Assembly (NCBI GenBank): GCA_964551445.1
Contig: CAZKCG010000010.1
Span: 1-64,000 of the forward strand
Length of the DNA stretch: 64,000 nucleotides
Direction: 5' to 3'
Source of the DNA: DAOPXV01 sp964551445
GTDB taxonomy: Bacteria > Muiribacteriota > UBA9980
The position numbers and the translations under genes are program-made. Within the stretch, counting starts at the first letter, position 1, and each line of letters opens with the position of its first letter. The notes beneath the pieces were generated by a model. It made no database searches. It was not told the DNA's origin and worked only from the letters and a program-made list of their open reading frames with translations. Below, piece after piece: positions 14,729-24,012 of the stretch.

Positions 14729-17620
14729 ATGGAACCCAAAAAAACCCAGAAATTAATTCCAACTTTGCTCGTAGGCCTTGGCGGAACAGGCTATAGGACG
14801 CTTAAAACCATAAAGAAAAAATTTATTGAAAGCGCTCACTATAATTACCAGGTTCCCTCCATGGTCAATTTTTTAAGTTTCGACACCGATACCAATATCG
14901 AAGACAAGAAGGACGAAGACGTTCTTACCACCTCCGAAAAGGTAGTTCTTACGGTAGATACCACGAGCGTTCTTGGAAACCTCAATCAGTTCCCTCATAT
15001 TAAAAAATGGTTCCCCGTGCATAAAATACAGGAAACGGTCGCTCACGGAGCCCGCCAGATAAGGGCCCTTGGCCGCCTTTCAATTTTTTCGAATATAGAC
15101 ATCGTCGTCGACGCTATCCGTTCCGCGCTTCACAGGATCAACGACAAAAAACTGCTTTCCGGCGTAGATATCGCAAGGACCGGCGACAACGTTCCGGTCA
15201 ACGTGTTTATTGTCAGCTCGGTTTGTGGCGGAACAGGTTCCGGAATGGTCGCGGACCTTCCATATATTTTAAGGCAGGTTATATCCAAAGAAACCGTTCA
15301 GCACTCATGCGAGATCCACGGCTATCTTTTCATGCCGGACGCCTTCGTAGATATAGCCGATTCCGAGCTTGAACGCCTTAAAGCCAACGGCGCCGCCGCT
15401 CTCAAAGAAATAGACCTTTTCATGGAGAACATGGAACGCTTCACGACCCGTTATTCTGACGGTTTCTGGGTGGACGATAACGTTGGTATGCTGAAACCTT
15501 ACGATTTCTGCTATCTCGTATCCGGAGTCGATATCACCGAACAGCGCACCATTGAGCGCGTAGTCGCGGAACAGGTTTTCCACGGATTTGGAACGGAACT
15601 TACGAAAGACTCGAAAAGCTATCTGGCCAATGTTCCCACCAATGCCTTCAAAGCTATTCCCGGCGGCGAATTCGTCGGAAAAAGGACCAATTACAGCTCA
15701 CTCGGCGTTTCATCGTGCGTCATGCCCGTTAAAAAGATAGTCGAGATATTTTCAAATAAATTTTCCGCCGGGCTTATGGACGCCATACTCGAATACGCCA
15801 ACCCGAAAGATGAAAAATCCGAGAACCCGTGGCAGAAAGACGTAGTGCTTTTCGTCAGAAATAACGGCCTGGAAGTCGATTCCAAGGGCGAAATGAAGAT
15901 CCTCGATAAGATAATGGAGATCGGCAAGGTCGTTAAGATGACCGCTTCAAAATATAAAGAGCTCGCCGTTTCGAATATGGGCGAGATTCTTCTTCAGGAC
16001 CAGTCGGCGGCTGAAAAATCATATTCGGATGTTAAAAAATCCGTGCTGGAAGCCAAAGACAATATAGTTACCTCTCTTGTTAAAAATTATGTAGCACTTA
16101 CGACGCAGGCTATGGGGGACGCCAACCGAGGCGTACGCTTCGTCATAAAAACATCTGAACACCTTTTGAACATGCTCGAACAGTTCCGCGGCCAGCTCGA
16201 GCGCGAGCGCGAGATCAAGAAAAAAGATATGGCGCGCTTCCTCCAGACCGTCCGTGAAAAGAAACAGTTCATCGAGGAAGAATCAGGAAAAAGCTGGTTC
16301 AGAAGAAGCAACCGCGCGCTTTCGGAAGCCGCCGAACTCTGGGCTCAGAACAACAACAACGCATTTATTTCACAGCTTCAGGTGGACAGGCGTGACGTGG
16401 CTATCGAAACCCTCGACATGTTCATGCAGAACGTTAATTCGAACATGAAAAAACTTCAGTCCTTCAATTCGCTCGTTGAAGTGCTTGAAAGCAAGTTCGA
16501 CAAGAACGCCACTTTCACCGGCACCGTTCTCGACGAGCGCGAAAGCGACTGGCTCTTAAACAACTCGATAGTCGCAAGCGAAGACCTTGAAAGGCTTTAC
16601 AAAGAAAAAATAGGGAATCCCGGATCTTACGAGATCGAATTCGTAAGCAAGGACGGCCTCAACATAAGTGAAAAATGGCCTTTTTATTGCGAAAATTCCG
16701 TCGTGTTCGAAAGCGACGTAAGAAGCTATGTTTTGAAGATACTCGAGAAAAAATTAAAGGAACTTTCGATCGAAGAATTCCTCATCGATAAATCGAAGGT
16801 CACCGGAAACGATGAGGTCAGAAACGTCGGCGAGGCGCTCGCTCAGAAAGGCAAGACCCTATGGCAGATAAACAAGGGCCTCTACCCGGGTCATCTGGTT
16901 CCGCTCAACCTGCTCGGAGTTTACGAAAAAGAGACCACTAAAATATATGACCATGTCCAGTCGATCCTGAAAAAAGATTCACAGGTGGTCACGACGGGCG
17001 ACCCGCACCGTATAACGCTTATTCAGAGCGAACACGGCGCGCCTCTTTTCGCGATATCAAAAATAGAAGACTGGGAAAATAAATATAACAAGTATAAAAA
17101 ATCAGAGTTCCTCCACGCGATAACCGAGGAAGAATATAAGATCGAATGGGACAACTATCCTTTCAGGCCAATGTCCATCGATAAAAAAGAGGGCGTTAAA
17201 TATTTTACGCTCGGAAATGCCCTGAAATTCATACAGGCGGTCAAGGTCGAAGGAAAGACCCAGTATTACTGCACATTCGACCCGACCGCGGCCGTAGATC
17301 CTGACGATAAAAAAGATACGTGGATCGGTTCCAACAGGCTTGACGCTTTCGAGAACTTCATTAAAAACCAGCAGGTAAGAAAGCTTAAACATATGATCGA
17401 ACGCGAGCTCGACAAGATCGGGGCTTATCGCGACCAGATCCAGTTCATAGCCGGCATCGCGCAGAATCTGAAGGGACATCTCGAAAAAATAGACGAGAGT
17501 TCGCCGATATACGAACTCATAAAAGAAGAATACAAGTCGCTTTCCGAACTCGTCAAGGAGCTCGATAAAAAGCGCGTTCAGGATGAATCGGAAGAACAGC
17601 TTCACGGCACCGGTAAATAA
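14729..17620 (+). CDS. Large tubulin-like protein (Tubulin_2 type)
   Basis: This 963-residue protein begins with a tubulin/FtsZ-type nucleotide-binding domain. VGLGGTGYRTL (from residue 15) is the first glycine loop, FDTD at 51-54 ends the next strand, and Val-Cys-Gly-Gly-Thr-Gly-Ser-Gly-Met at 165-173 is the tubulin signature (G-G-T-G-S-G). Continuing to about residue 380 the order resembles the Pfam tubulin-like family PF13809. The remaining ~580 residues contain long charged helices, probably coiled coil (about 430-560 and 880-960), and no domain I recognise. No membrane segment is seen. It is divergently transcribed from the tad operon and followed by a strong hairpin, so its level can be set separately from the TPR gene. 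By family it should bind GTP; polymerization is inference. Confidence 0.85.
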   Translation: MEPKKTQKLIPTLLVGLGGTGYRTLKTIKKKFIESAHYNYQVPSMVNFLSFDTDTNIEDKKDEDVLTTSEKVVLTVDTTSVLGNLNQFPHIKKWFPVHKIQETVAHGARQIRALGRLSIFSNIDIVVDAIRSALHRINDKKLLSGVDIARTGDNVPVNVFIVSSVCGGTGSGMVADLPYILRQVISKETVQHSCEIHGYLFMPDAFVDIADSELERLKANGAAALKEIDLFMENMERFTTRYSDGFWVDDNVGMLKPYDFCYLVSGVDITEQRTIERVVAEQVFHGFGTELTKDSKSYLANVPTNAFKAIPGGEFVGKRTNYSSLGVSSCVMPVKKIVEIFSNKFSAGLMDAILEYANPKDEKSENPWQKDVVLFVRNNGLEVDSKGEMKILDKIMEIGKVVKMTASKYKELAVSNMGEILLQDQSAAEKSYSDVKKSVLEAKDNIVTSLVKNYVALTTQAMGDANRGVRFVIKTSEHLLNMLEQFRGQLEREREIKKKDMARFLQTVREKKQFIEEESGKSWFRRSNRALSEAAELWAQNNNNAFISQLQVDRRDVAIETLDMFMQNVNSNMKKLQSFNSLVEVLESKFDKNATFTGTVLDERESDWLLNNSIVASEDLERLYKEKIGNPGSYEIEFVSKDGLNISEKWPFYCENSVVFESDVRSYVLKILEKKLKELSIEEFLIDKSKVTGNDEVRNVGEALAQKGKTLWQINKGLYPGHLVPLNLLGVYEKETTKIYDHVQSILKKDSQVVTTGDPHRITLIQSEHGAPLFAISKIEDWENKYNKYKKSEFLHAITEEEYKIEWDNYPFRPMSIDKKEGVKYFTLGNALKFIQAVKVEGKTQYYCTFDPTAAVDPDDKKDTWIGSNRLDAFENFIKNQQVRKLKHMIERELDKIGAYRDQIQFIAGIAQNLKGHLEKIDESSPIYELIKEEYKSLSELVKELDKKRVQDESEEQLHGTGK

Positions 17621-17648
17621 AATGAAGTTTTTGGTCTAACATATTTAA

Positions 17649-17690
17649 TTAACAAAATGGCAGGCTTTATCAGGTCTGCCATTTTGTTAA
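17649..17690 (+). terminator. Rho-independent terminator after the tubulin-like gene
   Basis: A perfect 15-base inverted repeat (17649-17663 with 17676-17690) encloses a 12-base loop. The stem centre is GC-rich (TGGCAG/CTGCCA), and the right arm ends in a T-rich run. It lies 28 bases after the stop codon. Confidence 0.85.
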
Positions 17691-17697
17691 AAATATC

Positions 17698-17706
17698 TGT
17701 TATACT
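17698..17706 (+). promoter_or_regulatory. Possible extended -10 promoter for the giant TPR gene
   Basis: TGTTATACT is an extended -10 element just downstream of the terminator, 70 bases before the next ATG. No convincing -35 box is present. Confidence 0.4.
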
Positions 17707-17775
17707 GCGTTTCAGGGAAATATATTTTAATCATGTCCGTTGAAATTTAAAAATTGCATGGCCCGGGAGTTATAA

Positions 17776-20700
17776 ATGCCAAGAAAGAAAAACAGTGAAA
17801 AGATCGAGCTCAAAAGAATAGATGAAAAAGACTGCGCGGATTTTATAGCGGGTTTAAAGGACGATTCGTTCGCGACCGGATTTCCGGGAACGCTCGACCG
17901 GTTCTTCGCGGAAGCGCAGAAATTTTTCGAGGCTGATAAACCGTCGACTCTGGTCGAAGCATGCGGCATAGTTAAGAGCGCGCTCGAAAACAAAGAGATG
18001 CAGAAAAGCGAATATTATATAAAGTGCATGAACCGCCTGGGCTATTACACTCATCTCTCCGGCGACGAAGGAAAAGGGCTTGAGATATGTCTGAATGCGC
18101 TTGATATGGCGCTTGAGATCCTGGGGCCGGAGAACGAGACGGCGGCTTCGATATATAATAACGCCGGAGAGATCTACCTGACGATGGGCGAAATACCTAG
18201 GGCCGAAGCCTATCACAAAAAAGCTCTCGTCATAAGGCTGAAATTATTCGGAGAGAACGGCCCTGAAACGGCCGAAAGTCTCTGCGAGAACGCGGTCATA
18301 GCGTCTTCGGGCGGGAATATAGAACTCGCTTTTAAAATGATGGAGAAGTCGCTCGAATTATACGAAAAGGCCTTCGGCGAGCGGAATTTTTATACGGCCA
18401 TCGTTTCGTCGAACCTGGGCCGGTTATATCACAGGCGCGGCGATTTTCAAAGGTCCGCCGAATTGAACCTTAAGGCGGCTTCCATTTACGAGGAAGCTTA
18501 CGGCGCGAGATACAGGTATAACGCGAGCGTTTATTTCAACGCCGGCGAATCCTTCTATGCCATGGCGGATGACGAGCGGGCGATAGAGAATTATGAAAAA
18601 GCTCTGGCCGCCAATATTTATAATTCGGACGACGATAAGATATTTTCCGCCGATATAATGAATAAGGCGGGGTACGCGTATATCAATAAAAAAGAATATA
18701 ATAAAGCGCTTGAAAGATTCACGGCCGCTTACGGCGTGAAACTTTCGATACGCGGCGGCGAAAGCCCTGAAACGGGTTTATGCATGAAGAACCTCGGCGT
18801 CGTTCATGAATATCTCGATGACCGGAAAACATCCATGGAGTGGTTCGAAAAAGCGGCCGCCGTTTTTTCCGCCCCGGATCAGGCCGCTTATAACAGCGTT
18901 CTTGCCGATATTTTTGTGAGCATGGCCGACGCCCTTTCGCCTACCGATGAAAAAGAAAAAGCCCTGGGTTTTTATCAAAAAGCCCTCGATATAAAGGCGA
19001 AAAAATACGGCAGCGACAACGCTGAAACAGCCGCCGTTCATAGCCGCATCGCGTGGCATTTTTTTAACAACGGAATCTTTGCTGAGGCGCTTGAATATTT
19101 CGACCGCGTCCTTCTGATATGGATCAAAAATTACGGCGAGTTCGAACCGACCACGGCGGAGATCTATGAGAACATAGCCTCGGTATATGAAAAGACGGGC
19201 GATTATCAGCACGCCCTCGATAATTATTTCACCGCTCTTGAAATAAGAAAGGCCGTCAACGGAGGCGAAGGCGATGCCGCCATAATAACGCGCATCATGA
19301 TCGCCCGCGTTTTTTCAGCGGCGAAGTCCTTTGTCCGCGCCGCTGAATATTTCAAGGAGGCGCTCGAACTCAAAACAAAGCTTTCAGGCGCCGAAAATAA
19401 CGAAATAGCTTCGATCCATAATGAAATGGGCGAGAACTATCACGCGGCAGGGACCGAATATGACGATGAAGCTCTTAAATGTTATACCGCCGCCCTTGAG
19501 CAGAGGCTTAAATTTCGCGGCGAAACGAGCGTTGAATACGCCGTTACATGCAACAACCTCGGATGGCACCACACCAGGAAAAGATCTTTTGCCGAAGCGG
19601 AAAAGTTTTTTGAAAAGGCTTTCGGCTCCTACGCGGCGGTATACGGGGAAAAATATTTCAAGCTCGCAATAATTCTCGATAATATTGCCAGCATGAAAGA
19701 CGCCGCGGGCGACCTGCCCGGCGCCATTGAAAGTTATCTGAAAGCGCTCGCCATAAGAATAGATTTCTTCGGCGAAAAGAGCGTCGACGTTATCCTCAAT
19801 TTAGATAATATCGCCGGATGCTGCATCAAAGCCGCGAAATTCGAGGACGCTCATAGTTATTATTCGCGTTCGCTCGGGGTCAGGATCGGGATCTTCGGAG
19901 GCGAAAGCGTCGAGGCGTCCACCGGTTATACCAACATTGCGTGGGCCGACAGGTATCTGAAGAAATATCCCGAAGCCATAGAAGGTTTCATTCGCTCGCT
20001 CGGGATATATTCATCCTCCGGCGGCGATCGGACCGCCATAGCGGCCGACCTTAATTTCGATCTGGCGGGCGTTTATGAATTGACCGGCGAATTCGGAAAG
20101 GCGCGCGACGGATATTTGAAGTGCCTGGACATAAGGCTTGAAAAATGCGGCGCGAACCATGTAGATACGGCGCTCGCCTATAATAAAATGGGCTGGAGCA
20201 TGTTCAATCTTAAAAATTACGCCGAAGCCGTCGCTTACTTCGACCGGGCGCTTTTGATATTTATTAAAAGTTCCGGCGAGCGCAGCCTTCAATGCGCCGC
20301 GATATACGAAGGGATAGCGTCGGCTTATGAAAAGCTCTCGGACGAACGGGCTATATGGTATTACAACAAGGTCATGGAGATCAAGATAAGCATTCTTGGC
20401 GATCGCGACCACGATACGATATACGCTATAGACTCCCTCGCGTCGGCGCTTGCCGCTCTCGCATCCGATTATTCCCGTTCGCTCGATTATTACGGAAGGT
20501 CCATGACCGTCAGAACCGCGGTTTATGGTAAAAAAAGCCTGCAGGCGGCCGTCGGATCGATAAACGTCGCGGGCGTTCTTCTCGCCGCCGGTGAATACGA
20601 GAAAGCCGTCGAAAATTTTACGGAAGCGATCGGGTTATACATTGAAAACAGCCGCGGCGAAGATCCTGCCATGATAAGTGTTTATAACGATCTCGGCGAA

Positions 20701-22599
20701 GCGCTTTATAACCTGGGGAAAGAAGACGCGGCGCTTGAAAGCTTTCAGAAGGCCGCCGACATCTATTCCGGCTCGCCTTCGGCCGCGTCTTCCGATAACG
20801 CCGCGATGGTATATTCAAATATAGCCGAGTTTTTTTTCATAAAAGGCCGTTTCGCCGAATCCGAGGAAAATTACTCGAAGGTCATGAAGATAAAACTTGC
20901 GGCGCGCGGCCCGGAACATCCGGAAATAGGATGGATCCACACTAAACTCGGGAAAATGTTCGAAACGAAATCGGAATATGTAAAGGCGCTGGATCATTTT
21001 GAACGCTCGCTTGACATTTACATCAAAAATTTCGGGCCCGCTAATGAATACGCTGCGAATTCATACGCTTATATCGGCGGCGTTCATTCGAAACGCTGCG
21101 AATATCATAAAGCGCTGGAGTATTATAACAGAGCCCTTGAGATAAGGCGCGGCGCGCACGGCGAGAACCACCATTCGGTCGCGGAACTATACGACGCCAT
21201 GGCGTGGATATTCGCCGGCCAGAGCGATATTTTAAAAGCGCGCGAATACTTCGAGAGAGCTCTTGCCATAAGGCGTGAGATGCACGGAGAAGACCACGCC
21301 GAAACGGCTTTGAGCTACAACAACCTCGGCTGGCTGTTCAACGGCCGAGGCGAATATTCGAAGGCGCTTGATTGCTTCGACCGGGTGCTTAAGATCAATA
21401 TCAGGCTGGACGGCCCAAATACCGCCGACGCCTCGTCCATTTACAGCAATATAGGCGAAATATATTCCAGGATGGGCCAGAGCGTGAAAGCTCTCGAGTA
21501 TTTCAACCTTTCCCTGAAAATAAGAAATTCCATATTCGGGGCCGAAAGCGCCGAGGTTGCGTCTAACTATGACAGCATAGGCTGGGTTTTTTCAGGCTCC
21601 GAAAGAGTGGCCGAAGCGATCGAAAATTTCAGCGAGGCGCTTAATATAAGATTGAAGGTTTTCGGGGCTGAAAATCTTGAAACCGCTCTCAGTTATAATA
21701 ACCTGGGCCTCGCTTATTCGCAGTGCGCGAATTACGAAAAAGCCCTTGAAAATATGGACGCCGCCCTTGAAGTTTACTCTAAACTTTTAGGTGAACAGCA
21801 CCTTAGCGTCGCGTCCGTTTACGATAATATCGCCGGTGTTCATAACAGGCGGAACGACCACGAAAAAGCCTATGAAAATTATGAAAAAGCTCTTGAAATA
21901 AGGCAGGCTGTTCTAAACGACGATTCTCATCCGGAGATCGCTTCAAGCTATAACAAGATAGCTAATATTTATCTTTCGGGCGGTGATTTTTCCGGCGCCC
22001 TCGAATATTATAACAGGGCCCTCGAGATATACCAGCGCGCTTTCGGAGAACGGCACGAGATAGTGGCGACCGTTTACGATAATATCGGAATTCTTCATCT
22101 CAACATGCGTAAGCCTTCGAAGGCGTTCGAATTTTTTAATCAGGCCCTTCGCATAAGGGTCGATATCAGCGGCGAGAATTCACCGGAAACGGTGACGAGC
22201 TATTATAACATCGGCGACGTCTATTACCAGCAGCATGAATATAGCGATTCGCTGAAATATTTCGCGAAGGCCCTGGAGATAAATAAGTCCCTCTACGGCG
22301 ACGCTCATTCGGAAACGCTCATCAATTGCGCGAGAATAGCCGGAATATTCACGCAGCTTTCCGAGCATGAGAAGGCCCTCGAATACTATAATAAAACGCT
22401 CGAGATCGGCACCGCTATATATGACCGTCCCCATTATGATCTGGTTTTAAGCCATTTCAACATAGGGCTGACGCTTTCAAAACTCGGCAGAAAGAAAGAT
22501 GCGCTGGAATCCCTTGAAAGAGCGAAGGCGGTTTGCGCTGAAATGGACCTTCCGGATGACGCCAGAGCCATCGACGAGGAGATCGCGAAGATCGGCTGA
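17776..22599 (+). CDS. Giant kinesin-light-chain-type TPR protein
   Basis: This 1607-residue protein has no signal peptide and is probably cytoplasmic. From about residue 60 to the end it consists of TPR units of the kinesin-light-chain (TPR_12/TPR_10) class with a 42-residue period. Each unit has the pattern Y-x-N-x-G ... Y-x-KAL-x(2)-Y/F-x-x-AL-x-I, followed by a loop rich in Gly, Glu and Asn-His. The length allows about 36 units, an unusually long superhelix. The first ~60 residues are charged (KRIDEKDCADF) and match nothing I know. GGGAG lies 6 bases before the ATG. By family these repeats bind peptides or proteins. Its place between a tubulin-like protein and a membrane protein suggests it acts as their scaffold or adaptor; that is inference. 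Confidence 0.85.
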   Translation: MPRKKNSEKIELKRIDEKDCADFIAGLKDDSFATGFPGTLDRFFAEAQKFFEADKPSTLVEACGIVKSALENKEMQKSEYYIKCMNRLGYYTHLSGDEGKGLEICLNALDMALEILGPENETAASIYNNAGEIYLTMGEIPRAEAYHKKALVIRLKLFGENGPETAESLCENAVIASSGGNIELAFKMMEKSLELYEKAFGERNFYTAIVSSNLGRLYHRRGDFQRSAELNLKAASIYEEAYGARYRYNASVYFNAGESFYAMADDERAIENYEKALAANIYNSDDDKIFSADIMNKAGYAYINKKEYNKALERFTAAYGVKLSIRGGESPETGLCMKNLGVVHEYLDDRKTSMEWFEKAAAVFSAPDQAAYNSVLADIFVSMADALSPTDEKEKALGFYQKALDIKAKKYGSDNAETAAVHSRIAWHFFNNGIFAEALEYFDRVLLIWIKNYGEFEPTTAEIYENIASVYEKTGDYQHALDNYFTALEIRKAVNGGEGDAAIITRIMIARVFSAAKSFVRAAEYFKEALELKTKLSGAENNEIASIHNEMGENYHAAGTEYDDEALKCYTAALEQRLKFRGETSVEYAVTCNNLGWHHTRKRSFAEAEKFFEKAFGSYAAVYGEKYFKLAIILDNIASMKDAAGDLPGAIESYLKALAIRIDFFGEKSVDVILNLDNIAGCCIKAAKFEDAHSYYSRSLGVRIGIFGGESVEASTGYTNIAWADRYLKKYPEAIEGFIRSLGIYSSSGGDRTAIAADLNFDLAGVYELTGEFGKARDGYLKCLDIRLEKCGANHVDTALAYNKMGWSMFNLKNYAEAVAYFDRALLIFIKSSGERSLQCAAIYEGIASAYEKLSDERAIWYYNKVMEIKISILGDRDHDTIYAIDSLASALAALASDYSRSLDYYGRSMTVRTAVYGKKSLQAAVGSINVAGVLLAAGEYEKAVENFTEAIGLYIENSRGEDPAMISVYNDLGEALYNLGKEDAALESFQKAADIYSGSPSAASSDNAAMVYSNIAEFFFIKGRFAESEENYSKVMKIKLAARGPEHPEIGWIHTKLGKMFETKSEYVKALDHFERSLDIYIKNFGPANEYAANSYAYIGGVHSKRCEYHKALEYYNRALEIRRGAHGENHHSVAELYDAMAWIFAGQSDILKAREYFERALAIRREMHGEDHAETALSYNNLGWLFNGRGEYSKALDCFDRVLKINIRLDGPNTADASSIYSNIGEIYSRMGQSVKALEYFNLSLKIRNSIFGAESAEVASNYDSIGWVFSGSERVAEAIENFSEALNIRLKVFGAENLETALSYNNLGLAYSQCANYEKALENMDAALEVYSKLLGEQHLSVASVYDNIAGVHNRRNDHEKAYENYEKALEIRQAVLNDDSHPEIASSYNKIANIYLSGGDFSGALEYYNRALEIYQRAFGERHEIVATVYDNIGILHLNMRKPSKAFEFFNQALRIRVDISGENSPETVTSYYNIGDVYYQQHEYSDSLKYFAKALEINKSLYGDAHSETLINCARIAGIFTQLSEHEKALEYYNKTLEIGTAIYDRPHYDLVLSHFNIGLTLSKLGRKKDALESLERAKAVCAEMDLPDDARAIDEEIAKIG

Positions 22600-22625
22600 T
22601 CCGAGTTCGCGCCGGATATTTACTT

Positions 22626-22654
22626 TTGCATTTTTAAAAATTCTATGATAAAAT
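22626..22654 (+). promoter_or_regulatory. Predicted promoter before the membrane GATase-like gene
   Basis: TTGCAT (22626-22631), exact 17-base spacer, TAAAAT (22649-22654). Transcription would start near 22661, about 50 bases before the start codon, and cover this gene and the cyclase 13 bases after it. Confidence 0.7.
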
Positions 22655-22712
22655 AGGGCTTTACGGGTTAATTCATTATGATATCAATGTTTTTCGGGGT
22701 GATGGTATAATT

Positions 22713-23999
22713 ATGCTTCAAATTTTCGGAAATATATTATATTTCATGTTCATACTATCGGTATTCTTCGTTTTTCCTGTCATATATTCGATGTTTTTCA
22801 ACCTTCACGATAACGTTTGGCTCGTTCTCGGGATCCTCTACGCGTGTTTTACCATCGGATATTATTTCATATATTCGCTGTTATATACTTTCCGGGACAA
22901 GAGCGGCCGGCTCGTGTTTTTGACTCCGCAGGGGCCCGCCGAGGCTATTTCTCCGCTCGCGCCGGAATCCATAGACACGGTCATGTCCCGCGGCGTCCTC
23001 GAACAGTCCGGTTTCGGCTTCCGCCAGGACGTGAGCATGCTTATATGGAAAAAGGCCCTCATATTCGCGACGATCCTGATGCTTCTTCTGGCGCCGATGA
23101 TACTTTATTTTTTCAAGGATATCCGCTATACCCAGATCGTCGCCGAAAGCCAGAACAAGGACGCTATAGCTTCCGTAGCCCAGCTTTTAAGGCTTAAAAT
23201 GGAGGACGACGCGAAAGAAGACCTCGCCGTTTTAAACAGCATTAAAAAAGAAGACGTGGTGGTCGTTTTCGGCCAGCACGACAGGGTCGAAGTAGTATTA
23301 GGATTAGCCAATATTCCCTACACGCAGATATTTCCGAAGGACGTCAAAAATTTTGATTTCAAGCCTACCCAGATAGTTATGGTGAACTGTCCCGGAAACT
23401 TTCCCGCCAATGATAAGAACGCCCCGTTTGAAAAGCTCAAAAAATTCGTCGAGGACGGCGGGTTTCTTTTCACGACCGACTGGGCGCTTCGATATACGGT
23501 GTCAGGCGTTGTGCCGGGCTATATAGAAGCCGTCAGGACCGAAACGCGGGACGAGGTCATGCCCATAAAAGTGTCCGATCTTAATTCGGAATTCACTAAA
23601 AACATTACTCCGGCCGACGGAACCCCGTCCTGGTGGGAATATTATTCCTACCCTATGAAGATACTGGATAAAGATAAAGTGAAAATGCTCGTTAAAAGCG
23701 ATAAAATGAAAACGAAATACGGCCATGAAGGCGTGGCCGCTTACTTTGATTACGGCAAGGGAAAAATAATCCATACCACCGCTCATTTCCTGCAGCAGAA
23801 AAGCGTTATCACTACGGCGAGACAGTCTAAGGACGCGCTTACATACGTCCGCGACGAACTTAAAATAGACCAGTCGAAACTCAGCGAAAGTTTTAAAACT
23901 ACTCTCAAAGGCCTTCAGGCCGGACAGATAGAGGACGTATATTCGATCGTCCGCTTTATCGCGAACGTAATAGTGGCTAAGAAGAAGACCCAGAAATAA
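22713..23999 (+). CDS. Membrane protein with a class I amidotransferase-like domain
   Basis: This 428-residue protein has two adjacent membrane helices at the N-terminus (about 5-30 and 35-60), a cytoplasmic loop, a third helix near 112-132 and then a large soluble domain. That domain reads like a class I glutamine-amidotransferase fold: VVVFGQHDRVEVVLG, then QIVMVNCPGNF with a Cys at the nucleophile-elbow position, a VEDGGFLFTTDW segment, and finally GKGKIIHTT. Such folds (DUF4350/ThuA-like) in membrane proteins usually lack amidotransferase activity and may bind ligands. It lies just before the cyclase gene and is probably co-transcribed with it. Specific function unknown; the fold call is inference from pattern, not a search. 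Confidence 0.65.
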   Translation: MLQIFGNILYFMFILSVFFVFPVIYSMFFNLHDNVWLVLGILYACFTIGYYFIYSLLYTFRDKSGRLVFLTPQGPAEAISPLAPESIDTVMSRGVLEQSGFGFRQDVSMLIWKKALIFATILMLLLAPMILYFFKDIRYTQIVAESQNKDAIASVAQLLRLKMEDDAKEDLAVLNSIKKEDVVVVFGQHDRVEVVLGLANIPYTQIFPKDVKNFDFKPTQIVMVNCPGNFPANDKNAPFEKLKKFVEDGGFLFTTDWALRYTVSGVVPGYIEAVRTETRDEVMPIKVSDLNSEFTKNITPADGTPSWWEYYSYPMKILDKDKVKMLVKSDKMKTKYGHEGVAAYFDYGKGKIIHTTAHFLQQKSVITTARQSKDALTYVRDELKIDQSKLSESFKTTLKGLQAGQIEDVYSIVRFIANVIVAKKKTQK

Positions 24000-24012
24000 G
24001 AAATTTGAAACA

